NCBI GenBank assembly: GCA_024226735.1
Contig: JAAELL010000414.1
Span: forward strand, 1-54,775
Direction: 5' to 3'
DNA: 54,775 nt
Origin: a bacterium
GTDB lineage: Bacteria > Planctomycetota > UBA1135 > GCA-002686595
Below the pieces are notes generated by a model. The model was given only the letters and a program-made list of their open reading frames with translations, made no database searches and was not told the DNA's origin. Below are positions 34,738-43,957 of this stretch, in pieces (the stretch's first letter is position 1; each line of letters starts with the position of its first letter). The translations under genes and the position numbers were made by a program.

Positions 34738-37037
34738 CCGCGCGCTCTCCCCGCGTAGTGCACCCAGTGCCGCGCGCTCGCGAGCAGCGTCAGCGAGAGC
34801 ACGCCGAGGATCACGAACAGGACCCAGGCGATCGCCGACGCGTAGCCCATGTCGAGGTGCCGAAACCCCGACTCGTACAGGTACAAGACGAGGAAGCGCG
34901 AGGCGTCACCCGGTCCGCCCTGGGTCATGACGTACGGCTGCGCGAACACCTGGAACGCGGCGATCGTCCCCGTCACCAGGTTGAACAAGACGACCGGCGT
35001 CAGGGCCGGGAGGATGACGTGCCAGAACCGCCGCCACGGCCCGGCGCCGTCGACGCGCGCCGCCTCCTCGAGCGCGGGGTCGATCGCCTGCAGAGCAGCG
35101 AGGAAGACGAGCATCTGCGCGCCGATCCCCCACACCGCCATCAGCGCGAACGCGGGCACGACCGCGTTCGGCTCGCGCAGCCACGCGACGCCCGCCGCGC
35201 CGAAGGCACGCAGCTGGCGGTTGATCAGTCCATCGTCGGCGTCGAACACGAAGCGCCACACGGCCGCGACGATCACCGGCGAGAGGATCGCCGGCACGTA
35301 GCACGCCGTGCGCACGATGCCCGCCAGCGTCGAGGGAGAGCGCAAGAGCAGCGCCAGCGCGAGCGCGACGACAAGCCCCGCGGGGACCGCGAGCGCGGCG
35401 TACGCCGCCGTCGCCGAGAGCGAGGCGTGGAACGTGGGATCGGATGCGAGCCGCGCGTAGTTGGCCCCGCCGACGAACCCCATGTCGCCGAAGGGCCGCA
35501 GCGGTGACCACTCGCAGAGCGACAGGACCAGCGACACGACCGCCGGCCCGAACAGGAAAGCCACGAAGCCGAGGGCCCAGAGCGTGATCATCCCGTACGC
35601 GTGCCGCTCCTCGCGCGCGCGCGCCGCCGGCGGGGCCGGTCCGCGCCGCGCCAGAAAGACCGCCCCCAGGGCGAGGAGCGAGACGGAGAGCGCCAGCGCC
35701 ATCGCGCCGCTAGGTAGCCGCCGCCGCCCGTGCCGCGCACGCTCACGCCCGAGGAACGCGTCGGTCTTCGCCGCCATCGCGCGCGCCCCCGCCGCGGCGC
35801 TGGTCGCACCCGTCAGGAGCACCCCCTCGAGCTCGGCCTGGCACAGAGACTCGATCTTGCGCCAGTTCGCGAGCGGCGGCATGAAGCGCGCGTCGTCCAT
35901 CACGTCGAGGAAAACCTCGACGCTCGGGGGGGCGGCGGGGTTCGCGAGAAAGCTCTCGGAGCGGGCGGCGGCGACGAGTCCCGGAACGCCGTTGCCGATC
36001 TCCGCCATCAGTTGCTGGTAGCGCATGCCGCACAGCACTTCGCGCAGGAACGCGTAGGCGAGCTCGGGCTCGCGCGCCGTGCGCGGAACGACGTAGATCC
36101 CCATCGCCACCGACGTCGCCGCCCGCTCCCCGCGCGGCAAGGGCAGCACGTCCCACGCGAATGCGTCGATGTGCTGGAAGCGGTAGGTCTCCCAGTAGCC
36201 GACGGGTCCGTAGAAGAGGGCGCGACCGGCCTGGAAGAGGCCTTGACTGAGCTGGCCGGCGAACGTCGCATCGAACGACGCGACGCGCTCCTCGAACAGG
36301 AGCTCGCGCAGGAAAGCGAGCGCCCCGGCAAAGCCCGGCTCGTCCATGCGCGAGCGCGTCCCCCCCGCGTCGAGCAGCTCGCCGCCGTTCTGCCACACCC
36401 ACGGCACGACCGCCTGCAGCCACTGGGTCAACGAGATCCCGAACTCGTCCGTGCGCCCGTCCCCGTCGGTGTCCCGCGTCCCGGCGCGGGCGAGCGCGAG
36501 AAAATCCTCCCAGGTCCAGTCCGCGCCGGGCGCCGCCAGTCCGGTCCGCGCCAAGAGGTCGCGGTTGACGTACATCACGTACGGCGTGAACGTCTGCGGC
36601 AGCCCGAACAAGTGCTCCTCGGCGTCGCGGCACGCCGCGAGCGGGGCGCTGAAGATCGAGCTCGGATCCCAGCCCACATCCGCGTCGAAGTGCGGCTGCA
36701 GGTCGAGCAGCGCTTCCTCGGCGAGAAACGCCGCGGCCTCGGTCACGTCGATTCGAATCAGGTCGAGCGGCAGGTCGCCCGCCAGCATGAACTTGACCTT
36801 GTCCTGCGTTCCCGACGCACCGCCGAGGCTGAGGAGCTCGACGCGCACGCCGGCGTGGCGCGCCTCGAAGTCCCGCGCAAGCTCCTCGAGCACGGGCCAC
36901 GAGACGAGCGTCGCGTCCTCGACGAGGGCGGTCAACGTGCGCTCCTGGGCCGCCGCCGGCTGGAGCATCAACGCGACCGTGAGGAACGAAGCCGCCGCGA
37001 ACATGGGCCCGAGACTGGCCGAGCCCGCGCTCCGCAT
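34734..37037 (-). CDS. Fusion of extracellular solute-binding protein and MalF-type permease
   Basis: 767 residues from the Met at 37037, which overlaps the upstream TGA by one base; a Met 11 codons later (37004) is an alternative. A signal segment (FAAASFLTVALMLQPAAAQ) precedes a family 1 solute-binding domain (to ~410) that includes LPQTFTPYVMYVNRDLL, the DTDGDGRTDEFG loop and NGGELLD. A linker and membrane segment (~425-445) lead into a MalF-type permease with EEAARVDGAGPWRRFWHV. In most sugar importers these are two proteins; here the binding domain is tethered to the channel on the periplasmic side. The N-terminal extension seen in the longest frame (to 37271) is shadow sequence. Confidence 0.9.
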   Translation of the reverse strand: MRSAGSASLGPMFAAASFLTVALMLQPAAAQERTLTALVEDATLVSWPVLEELARDFEARHAGVRVELLSLGGASGTQDKVKFMLAGDLPLDLIRIDVTEAAAFLAEEALLDLQPHFDADVGWDPSSIFSAPLAACRDAEEHLFGLPQTFTPYVMYVNRDLLARTGLAAPGADWTWEDFLALARAGTRDTDGDGRTDEFGISLTQWLQAVVPWVWQNGGELLDAGGTRSRMDEPGFAGALAFLRELLFEERVASFDATFAGQLSQGLFQAGRALFYGPVGYWETYRFQHIDAFAWDVLPLPRGERAATSVAMGIYVVPRTAREPELAYAFLREVLCGMRYQQLMAEIGNGVPGLVAAARSESFLANPAAPPSVEVFLDVMDDARFMPPLANWRKIESLCQAELEGVLLTGATSAAAGARAMAAKTDAFLGRERARHGRRRLPSGAMALALSVSLLALGAVFLARRGPAPPAARAREERHAYGMITLWALGFVAFLFGPAVVSLVLSLCEWSPLRPFGDMGFVGGANYARLASDPTFHASLSATAAYAALAVPAGLVVALALALLLRSPSTLAGIVRTACYVPAILSPVIVAAVWRFVFDADDGLINRQLRAFGAAGVAWLREPNAVVPAFALMAVWGIGAQMLVFLAALQAIDPALEEAARVDGAGPWRRFWHVILPALTPVVLFNLVTGTIAAFQVFAQPYVMTQGGPGDASRFLVLYLYESGFRHLDMGYASAIAWVLFVILGVLSLTLLASARHWVHYAGRARG

Positions 37038-37570
37038 CAAGGACAGAAGGCGATGCTCAGCGCGTCCGACAGATTCGACCCGCTGCCGCCACCGACCGTC
37101 GTGTCCCGGTACCAGAGTTGGAAGTGCCAGATCGACCCCGGCAGCACCCGTCCCGCGCCGCCGCCGAGCGGAGGCTGAGTGAGGTCGAGCGTCCGCGCGG
37201 TCGCGCCGGCGGGATCGCTGAACACCGGACGAGGCAGCCGGAAGATCCCGGCCGTCCCGGGCGCCACGCACAGGAATCCGTCACCGAGCGGAACGCGTGT
37301 CGCGTCCGGCCCGTAGCACAGGATCCCGAAGCGTCCCGGCGGAAGACCGGCGGCGACCACCGTGTAGGTGACGGCTGGGTCGTCGACGAACCGCCCGACG
37401 CCATCGGCGTCGAGCGGCAGGGGCTCGGCCGTGTCGCCGTCCGTGTCGATGTCGAGCACATCGGCCGTCACCCACACGAAACGGTGAAGCCCCATGTAAA
37501 GAATCGATTGGGCACGGGCCACTCTCGAGGCCCCACCACACATGAGCAGCAGGAGAAAGGCACTTCGCAT
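37037..37570 (-). CDS. Small secreted protein with the shared C-terminal domain, first gene of sugar operon
   Basis: 177 residues from the Met at 37570, which begins a signal peptide (SAFLLLLMCGGASRVARAQ). Most of the mature protein is the shared domain: LPPGRFGILCYGPD, GDGFLCVAPGTAGIFRLP, WHFQLWYRDT, then SNLSDALSIAF at the end. The NP after RD is replaced by a TTVGGGSGS stretch. Its TGA overlaps the ATG of the binding-protein/permease gene (TGATG), so it is part of the transporter operon. It may be an accessory surface protein. Confidence 0.75.
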   Translation of the reverse strand: MRSAFLLLLMCGGASRVARAQSILYMGLHRFVWVTADVLDIDTDGDTAEPLPLDADGVGRFVDDPAVTYTVVAAGLPPGRFGILCYGPDATRVPLGDGFLCVAPGTAGIFRLPRPVFSDPAGATARTLDLTQPPLGGGAGRVLPGSIWHFQLWYRDTTVGGGSGSNLSDALSIAFCP

Positions 37571-37634
37571 GGGAAACGGCCCCCGACACGGCCCCCGCAA
37601 AGCCGCAAGCGCGTGCGCTCGTCACTAGCAAGAA

Positions 37635-37682
37635 GCCAGATTGCCGGAGTGCCAGATTGCCGGAGTGCCAGATTGCTAGAGT
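37635..37682. repeat. Three 16-bp direct repeats between divergent operons
   Basis: GCCAGATTGCCGGAGT occurs at 37635 and 37651, and a third unit with two changes at 37667. They end six bases before the ATG of the rightward operon and lie 64 bases upstream of the leftward one. Direct repeats of this size with contiguous spacing could be operator sites for a regulator of both operons. Confidence 0.85.
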
Positions 37683-37688
37683 GAGTGC

Positions 37689-39155
37689 ATGCGCAAGATC
37701 CTCGCTCCCCTCACGCTCGTCGTGGCCGCACCGTGTTCCGCGCAGTGGTCGACCGCCACGCTCTCCGAGGCGCGTGCGTGGTTCGCCGCGGCGAGCGCGC
37801 ACGACCTCGCCGTCTTCGCCGGCGGCTTCCAGGGCACGAGCCAGAGTGACGTCGCGGACATCTTCGACGTGTCGACGCTGACCTGGTCGACGTCGGTGCT
37901 GAGCGAGCCGCGCTCACGGCTCGCGGCGGCGAGCGCGGGCGACTTCGCGATCTTCGCCGGCGGACGCTCGGAGACGGGGATCAGCGACCGGGTCGATCTC
38001 TACGACGGCATCACGCGCAACTGGTCCGCCGCCTCGCTCTCGCAGCGGCGGATGGCGCTCGCGGGCGTCGGCGTCGGGCGCTTCGCCGTATTCGCCGGCG
38101 GTCAGACGGACGCGGCCCAATCCGTCATCGCCTCGGACGTCGTCGACCTCTACGACTCGACCGCCGGCACCTGGAGCGTGCACACGCTCTCGCTCGCGCG
38201 CTACAACCTGACCGCCACGCGCGTCGGGACGCGCGCCTACTTCGCGGGCGGCTTCGTCGACGGGTCCGACCTGCCTTCGACGCGCGTCGACGTGTTCGAC
38301 TCCCAGACGGGTGCGTGGTCGACCGAGGAGCTGCCGAGCGCCAGCGCTCAGCTCGCCGCGACCGCGTCCGGCTCGCTCGGCTTCTTCGGCGGCGGCATCG
38401 ACGGCGCCGCGATCGCGGACCTCGGCGTGTTCGACAGCCAGAGCAGCACGTGGACGAGCGCAGCCCTGTCGCAGGCGCGCTACGACCTGTCCGCGGCGAC
38501 CGCGGGCGACTTCGCACTGTTCGCCGGCGGCGTCACGAACGCTTCGCCCGACTTCACCTCCGACGTCGTCGACGTGTACAACGCCCGTACGGACACGTGG
38601 TCGACCAGCCGGCTCGGCGTCGCGCGCTACTTGATGGCGACGACGAGCGTCGGGTCGGTCGCGGTGTTCGCCGGCGGCTTCCACACGAGCGTCGGCGCCG
38701 TGCCGAGCGACCACGTCGACCTCTACTGGGGCGCCCAGGGCAACGCCTCGTGCGGCCCCGCCTTGCCGAGCTCGACCGGCGCGCCGGCCGAGATGCTCGT
38801 GCAGGGCGCACCCACGCCCGGTGCCACGTGGACGTTGACCGCGCACTTCCTGCCGCAGAACGAGTTCGGGTTCTTCCTCACCGGTCAGACCCCGGCGTTC
38901 TTCGCTCCGCCGGGCAGCCAGGGCATCGTGTGCATCGGCCCGCCGCTCGCGCGCTTCAACGCGCCCGATCAAGTCGGCTCGAGCGGCAACGCCGGCGTCC
39001 TGTCGATCGAGCTCGACACGACGCTGCCCGTGCCGCTGTCGCCACCGGTGGCGATGCAGACCGGCGAGACGTGGATCTTCCAGGCCTGGTTCCGCGATCA
39101 CAATCCGGGGCTGACCTCGAACTTCACGGACGCGGTGGCGGTGACCCTGCGCTGA
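37689..39155 (+). CDS. Secreted Kelch-like propeller protein with the shared C-terminal domain
   Basis: 488 residues. A signal peptide ends at PCSAQ (~19). About six or seven repeats of ~50 residues follow with the pattern R..la(a/t)..g..a.FAGG, then VDL(Y/F)D and TWS, typical of Kelch-type beta propellers. From ~355 the shared domain runs to the C-terminus (NEFGFFLTGQTPAFF, SQGIVCIGPPLARF, WIFQAWFRDHNPGLTSN). Its stop overlaps the next start (TGATG at 39153-39157), coupling it to the glycosidase gene. It may bind glycan or other surface material. Confidence 0.86.
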   Translation: MRKILAPLTLVVAAPCSAQWSTATLSEARAWFAAASAHDLAVFAGGFQGTSQSDVADIFDVSTLTWSTSVLSEPRSRLAAASAGDFAIFAGGRSETGISDRVDLYDGITRNWSAASLSQRRMALAGVGVGRFAVFAGGQTDAAQSVIASDVVDLYDSTAGTWSVHTLSLARYNLTATRVGTRAYFAGGFVDGSDLPSTRVDVFDSQTGAWSTEELPSASAQLAATASGSLGFFGGGIDGAAIADLGVFDSQSSTWTSAALSQARYDLSAATAGDFALFAGGVTNASPDFTSDVVDVYNARTDTWSTSRLGVARYLMATTSVGSVAVFAGGFHTSVGAVPSDHVDLYWGAQGNASCGPALPSSTGAPAEMLVQGAPTPGATWTLTAHFLPQNEFGFFLTGQTPAFFAPPGSQGIVCIGPPLARFNAPDQVGSSGNAGVLSIELDTTLPVPLSPPVAMQTGETWIFQAWFRDHNPGLTSNFTDAVAVTLR

Positions 39156-41680
39156 TGATCGTCGATTCACGCGCAAAGGCGTGGCCCCGGATCGAACGCG
39201 CGGACGACGAGGGCTTCGTCGAAGCCTGCGGCGAGCGCATCGCCCTCTTCTCGGCGGGCTCCCGCTTCGAGTGTTGGATGTGGCCCGTGCTGCTCTTCCA
39301 CGACCTCGAGCTGTCGCTGCGCGTCGCCGGCGTCGCCCAGCTGCTCGGCGCGAGGACCGTGACCGTCGTCCCCGAGGGTCTGGGTCTCGCGTGGCGGCAG
39401 GACGGGTTCACGCTGCGCATGGAGGCCTTCGCCGCGCGCGACGAGCGCGCGCTCGTGCTGCTGTTCGGCCACGACGCGCCCGACTCGGTCACGCTCGAGC
39501 TGACGTTCCGCCCCGCCCTGCGCCCGATGTGGCCGGCTGGCATCGGCGGCCAAATCGCGCGCCGAGACGACGCGACCGGAGCGTTCCTGATGACCGAGGA
39601 GCTGGGACGCTTCGCCGCTCTGATCGGCAGCCCCGAGTCCGAGATGGTGCGCGGCGGTGGCGATCGCGGGATCGCGGGCGAGGTGACGGTTCCGCTGCCG
39701 ATCTCCGCCGCGCGCGCGCGGCGCGGACCCGTGCCGCTGTTCGTCGCGGGCGCGCAGTGCGAGCCGGAACCACTCTCGGAGGCGATGCGGCTCGGCGGCG
39801 CCCAGTCGGCGACCGGGACGGCGCGCGCAGCCGCGGTCATCGATGCGGCTCGCGCCGCGTGGCGTACGCTCGCCACCGGTTGGCCAGACGTGCTGGACAC
39901 GCACCGCGATCGCTGGTGGGACTTCCTCAACCGTACGGCGAAGCTCACCTCGAGCGACCCGGCCTGGGACGCAGCCTTCCTCTGGTCGACGATCGCGATC
40001 GAGCGCGCCTGGGTCCGCGTCGACGGGCTCGGACGCACCCTCGTGGCCGGGCTGGGCCCTGGCCGCGGGACGGAGCGTCCCGGCTTCGCGTGGTTCTTCA
40101 ACGGGGACGCGCTCGTCGCTTCGCGCGCGTTGAGCGGGCTGGGTGAGCACGCGTCCGTGCGCGAGATCCTGCGCTGGGCCGCCGGCACCCAGCGCGACGA
40201 CGGCAAGCTCGCCCACGAGGTGACCCTGTCGGCCGGGCTGTGCGACTGGTTCGACGACTACCCCTACGCGTACTACAAGGCGCAGCAGACCCCGGGCTTC
40301 GTCACTTGCCTCGAGCACTACGTCGCGCACTCCGGCGACGACGCGTTCGCGCGCGAGCTCTGGCCGCACGTCGCGTCCGCGATCGACTGGTGCGCGGGCA
40401 CTTGCGATGGCGAGGGACGCATGCGCGTCCCTGAGGCGGGGATCGCCGCGGTCGAGGCGGGGCCGCTCGCGAACCGCATCGCGAGCGAGCTCTTCCTGCA
40501 CGGTATCTGGATCTCGGCGCTGCAGGCGGGGATCGCGCTCGCGCGGCGGCTGGCGATGCCGCGTGAGGAACACGACTGGAGCGCACTCCACGAGCGCGCC
40601 GAGTCGGCGCGCGCCAGCTTCTGGGACGACGAAAAGGGCCGCTACGCGTTCGCCCACCTGGAGGGTGGTGGGCGCAACGTGGACCTCTCGGCCTACCTCG
40701 CGCTCGCGGTCGGACGCGCTCCTGAGGATCCCCGCGCTGTCGCGACGGCGCGCCAGCTCAACCGGCCGGAGCTGTGCGCCGATTGGGGCGCACGCATGTT
40801 CGCGACCGACTCCGAGGTGTACGACCCGAACGACTACAACACGGGCGCCGTCTTCCCGTACTTGACCCACTTCACCGTCATGGCCCTCTACGCCAACGGC
40901 CTCGCGCCCGCCGCGCACCAGGTGCTCCGCTCCCAGCTCGCGCTCGAGGGGTTCGCTGGCGCGGGGTACTTGCCCGAACACCTGGCCGGCGACCGGGCGC
41001 ACCTCCCGGAGCGCAGCGTCCCCCACCAGGTCTTCAGCCAAACGACCGTCCTGCAGGGGACGCTGTACGGAATGCTGGGACTGAGCGTCGTAGGCGGGAC
41101 GCTGCACTTCGTCCCGCGGCTCCCCGCGGACCTCGACCATGTGCTGCTCGAACGGTTCTGCGCCGGTGACGCGACCATCGACCTCGAGCTCACGCGGACA
41201 CGCGAGCAGGACCACACGGTCTACCGCATGCGGGTCACCCCGGCCGCGCCGAGCACGCTCGAGCTGCGGTGCGGGCTCGCGCTGCCGCCGCTCACGGTTC
41301 CGGTCGACGCGCGATCCGGCGTCACGGCCCGAACCCTCGCCACGGGCGCAGTCGAGCTCTCCTTCGCACCGCGCGCCCTGGACGCGGGCGCATCCTTCGC
41401 GGTCGCGGTGCGCTCGGGGCCGGAGCTGGTTCTGCCAGCCGGTCCGCTCGAGCGCGACGCGCCGAGCCGCAATCCGCGGCTCTCGGACCAGCGCACGATC
41501 GAGAACCGAGTGCACTGGACGCTGCACGGCCCGGCGGGCGATACCGTCCGGCTACGGCTCGTCGCCGACGGTCGAACTTCGATCGACGGAGCGCAGCGCG
41601 AGGGCGAGGACCTGCTCGTCACCTTCCCGCGCGGTGCGGGCTTCACCGAGACCGAGGTCGCTGTCGAGATCGCACCGTGA
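39155..41680 (+). CDS. (alpha/alpha)6-barrel glycosidase, debranching enzyme-like
   Basis: 841 residues; the ATG overlaps the previous TGA. The N-terminal ~270 residues are a beta domain, followed by an (alpha/alpha)6 catalytic barrel like those of GDE/GH63-type enzymes (PGFAWFFNGDALVASRAL, KLAHEVTLSAG, FDDYPYAYYKAQQTPGF, YDPNDYNTGAVFPYLTHF). A beta-sandwich C-terminus follows (from ~680). No signal peptide, so it probably acts in the cytoplasm on imported oligosaccharide. Its stop overlaps the GTG of the GH31 gene by four bases. The exact linkage specificity cannot be read from sequence. Confidence 0.83.
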   Translation: MIVDSRAKAWPRIERADDEGFVEACGERIALFSAGSRFECWMWPVLLFHDLELSLRVAGVAQLLGARTVTVVPEGLGLAWRQDGFTLRMEAFAARDERALVLLFGHDAPDSVTLELTFRPALRPMWPAGIGGQIARRDDATGAFLMTEELGRFAALIGSPESEMVRGGGDRGIAGEVTVPLPISAARARRGPVPLFVAGAQCEPEPLSEAMRLGGAQSATGTARAAAVIDAARAAWRTLATGWPDVLDTHRDRWWDFLNRTAKLTSSDPAWDAAFLWSTIAIERAWVRVDGLGRTLVAGLGPGRGTERPGFAWFFNGDALVASRALSGLGEHASVREILRWAAGTQRDDGKLAHEVTLSAGLCDWFDDYPYAYYKAQQTPGFVTCLEHYVAHSGDDAFARELWPHVASAIDWCAGTCDGEGRMRVPEAGIAAVEAGPLANRIASELFLHGIWISALQAGIALARRLAMPREEHDWSALHERAESARASFWDDEKGRYAFAHLEGGGRNVDLSAYLALAVGRAPEDPRAVATARQLNRPELCADWGARMFATDSEVYDPNDYNTGAVFPYLTHFTVMALYANGLAPAAHQVLRSQLALEGFAGAGYLPEHLAGDRAHLPERSVPHQVFSQTTVLQGTLYGMLGLSVVGGTLHFVPRLPADLDHVLLERFCAGDATIDLELTRTREQDHTVYRMRVTPAAPSTLELRCGLALPPLTVPVDARSGVTARTLATGAVELSFAPRALDAGASFAVAVRSGPELVLPAGPLERDAPSRNPRLSDQRTIENRVHWTLHGPAGDTVRLRLVADGRTSIDGAQREGEDLLVTFPRGAGFTETEVAVEIAP

Positions 41681-43827
41681 AGGAAACCGGACGACTCTTC
41701 GCCGCGCGCAGCGTCGGCGCGCTTACGGACAGCCCGCTCAGCGACGAGCTCGAGGCGCGCTGCGCGCCGGCGCACGCGGTCGCCGACGCGCACGTCGAAA
41801 CATGGACGGCTGCCGAGCGCGAGGAACGCGCGACGATCCTCCCCGCGCCGCCGTCTGCGTCGGGCCCAGCCGTGACTGAAGGTCCACGGCGCGTGCGTTT
41901 CGAGGACGACGGGACCACCGTGCGCGCGCAGGTCGCGTTCGAGCGCGGCACGAGCTGCTACGGCACCGGCGAGGTGTGCGGCCCGCTTGTACGCAACGGC
42001 CGGCGCACTTGGCTGTGGAACACCGACGCTTGGGCGTACGGCGAAGAGTCGCCGTCCCTGTACCAGTCGCACCCGTTCGTGCTCGCCCTGCATCCCGACG
42101 GGAGCGCCACCGGCGTTCTGGCCGACACCGCGCGACGCGGCGTGATCGCGACCGCGGACGACGGGGTCGAGCTGGCTTTCGAGGGCGGCGCGTTCGACGT
42201 CCACCTGATCGACGCGCCGTCGCCGCAGGGGGTGCAGCGGGCGCTCGCGGAGCTGATCGGACGCATCGCGCTGCCGCCGCTCTGGGCCCTCGGCTACCAC
42301 CAGTGCCGCTGGTCGTACATGAACGCCGACGAGGTACGTGACGTCGCGCGCCGCATGGTCGCGCACGGCATCGCCTGCACCGCGATCTGGCTCGACATCG
42401 ACTACATGGACCGCCACCGGGTCTTCACGTGGGACGCCGCGCGCTTTCCCGACCCCGCGCATCTGGTGCGCGAGCTCGCCGCGAGCGGTATCCGCACCGT
42501 TGCGATCGTCGATCCGGGCGTCGCCGTGGCGGCCGACAACGAAGTCTGCGGCGAGGGCCTCGCTGGGGGGCACTTCGTCCTCGATCGGCACGGAGCGCCG
42601 GCGCGCGGCCGCGTCTGGCCGGGCGTGTGCCACTTCCCCGACTTCACGCGTGCCGCGACCCGTGACTGGTGGGCGGAGCGCATCGAGCGCTTCGTGCGCG
42701 AGGCCGAGCTCGCCGGAATCTGGTGCGACATGAACGAGCCCGCCTGCATGCGCACGCCGACGGGAACGCTTCCCGACGACGCGCAGCACACAGCCGGTTC
42801 GCACGCCGAGGTCCACAATCTGTACGGCCAACAGATGGCGCAGGCGACTCGCGCGGGCCTGCGCGCGGCGCGACCCGCACACCGGCCGTTCGTCCTGACG
42901 CGTGCCAACCACATCGCCGGCTCGCGCTTCGCGGCGACGTGGACGGGCGACAACCAGAGTCGCTGGGAGGACCTGCGCTGGGCGATTCCGATGGTGCTCA
43001 ACCTCGGCCTCTCGGGTCAGCCGTTCAGCGGGCCGGACATCGGCGGCTTCTGCGGGGCGCCGGACGAGGAGCTCTTCGTGCGCTGGTTCGAGCTCGGCGC
43101 GTGGCTGCCGTTCTGCCGCGGGCACGGTGAGAAGAGCTCGCCCCGCAAGGAGCCCTGGGCGCACGGCCCGCGCGCGCTCGCACTCGTGCGCGCCGCGCTC
43201 GAGCAACGCGAGCGGATGCTGCCCTACCTGTACACCGTGTTCGAGGAGGCGACGCGCACCGGCCTGCCGGTCGCGCGTCCGCTGTTCTTCGCCGATCCCG
43301 CCGCCGCAGAACTGCGCGCGGTCGACGACGCGTTCCTCGTCGGTGCGGACCTGCTCGTCGCGCCGGTCGTCGAGCCGGGCCTCACGCGTCGCCGAGTCGA
43401 CCTGCCGCGAAACCCCGGAGGCTGGTTCGCGTTCCCGGGCGGCGGTGCGCGCAGGAAGGGCACGGTCGAAGCCGACGCCGCGCTCGGCACGGCGCCGGTC
43501 TTCGCGCGCGCCGGCGCAGTCGTCGTCGAGGAGTACGGGACGTTGCGCACGCGGCCGGTCTGGCACGTGTTCCTCGACGACGAGGGGGCGGCGTGCGGGA
43601 CGCTGTACGAGGACGAGGGCGACGGCTACGCGTACGAGAGCGGCGGGTACGCGCGACTTACGATCGCCGCCCGGCTCGCCGGGGACGAGGTCGAAGTCGA
43701 CGTGACGAGTACGGGCAACTGGCGGCCGGAGGCCAGTCCGCGCCGGATCGTCGTCCACGGGGCGCGCGCCTTGCCGGTCGTCCACGACGACGTAGGAGTG
43801 GAGTCGGTGCGGTTCGGGGTCGACTGA
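41677..43827 (+). CDS. GH31 alpha-glucosidase
   Basis: 716 residues starting at a GTG that overlaps the upstream TGA (GTGA). The GH31 barrel contains LWALGYHQCRWSYM, WLDIDYMD, the nucleophile region GIWCDMNEP (Asp351) and the acid/base region TWTGDNQSRW (Asp425). PLFFADP and a distal beta domain follow. The protein lacks a signal peptide. It would release glucose or a related sugar from alpha-linked oligosaccharides brought in by the divergent ABC importer, acting with the preceding barrel enzyme. Confidence 0.93.
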   Translation: MKETGRLFAARSVGALTDSPLSDELEARCAPAHAVADAHVETWTAAEREERATILPAPPSASGPAVTEGPRRVRFEDDGTTVRAQVAFERGTSCYGTGEVCGPLVRNGRRTWLWNTDAWAYGEESPSLYQSHPFVLALHPDGSATGVLADTARRGVIATADDGVELAFEGGAFDVHLIDAPSPQGVQRALAELIGRIALPPLWALGYHQCRWSYMNADEVRDVARRMVAHGIACTAIWLDIDYMDRHRVFTWDAARFPDPAHLVRELAASGIRTVAIVDPGVAVAADNEVCGEGLAGGHFVLDRHGAPARGRVWPGVCHFPDFTRAATRDWWAERIERFVREAELAGIWCDMNEPACMRTPTGTLPDDAQHTAGSHAEVHNLYGQQMAQATRAGLRAARPAHRPFVLTRANHIAGSRFAATWTGDNQSRWEDLRWAIPMVLNLGLSGQPFSGPDIGGFCGAPDEELFVRWFELGAWLPFCRGHGEKSSPRKEPWAHGPRALALVRAALEQRERMLPYLYTVFEEATRTGLPVARPLFFADPAAAELRAVDDAFLVGADLLVAPVVEPGLTRRRVDLPRNPGGWFAFPGGGARRKGTVEADAALGTAPVFARAGAVVVEEYGTLRTRPVWHVFLDDEGAACGTLYEDEGDGYAYESGGYARLTIAARLAGDEVEVDVTSTGNWRPEASPRRIVVHGARALPVVHDDVGVESVRFGVD

Positions 43828-43912
43828 GTGGCTCCCTCCATGTGACGGGCATGGCGGCGAGGTGGAGCGGCCTCGGCTTCGGGCTTGGTGCGAGTGAATA
43901 TCGAGCCCGACC

Positions 43913-43956
43913 CCTTGACGGTCTAGGCATCAACCTCTACACCTAGACCATCAAGG
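43913..43956 (+). promoter_or_regulatory. padR promoter overlapped by an inverted-repeat operator
   Basis: TTGACG (43915-43920), a 17-base spacer and TACACC (43938-43943) form the promoter. CCTTGACGGTCTAGG (43913-43927) and CCTAGACCATCAAGG (43942-43956) are inverted copies with one mismatch and a 14-base centre. Their arms cover the -35 and the region just after the -10, ending one base before the ATG. The arrangement fits autorepression by PadR. Confidence 0.75.
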
Positions 43957-43957
43957 T

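Noticed and set aside
37635..37682. CRISPR-like repeats
   Set aside because: The three 16-bp units are contiguous without spacers.
39167..41527. 786-residue open frame antisense to the glycosidase gene
   Set aside because: Shadow frame; the plus-strand protein has clear glycosidase motifs and an overlapping start with its neighbour.
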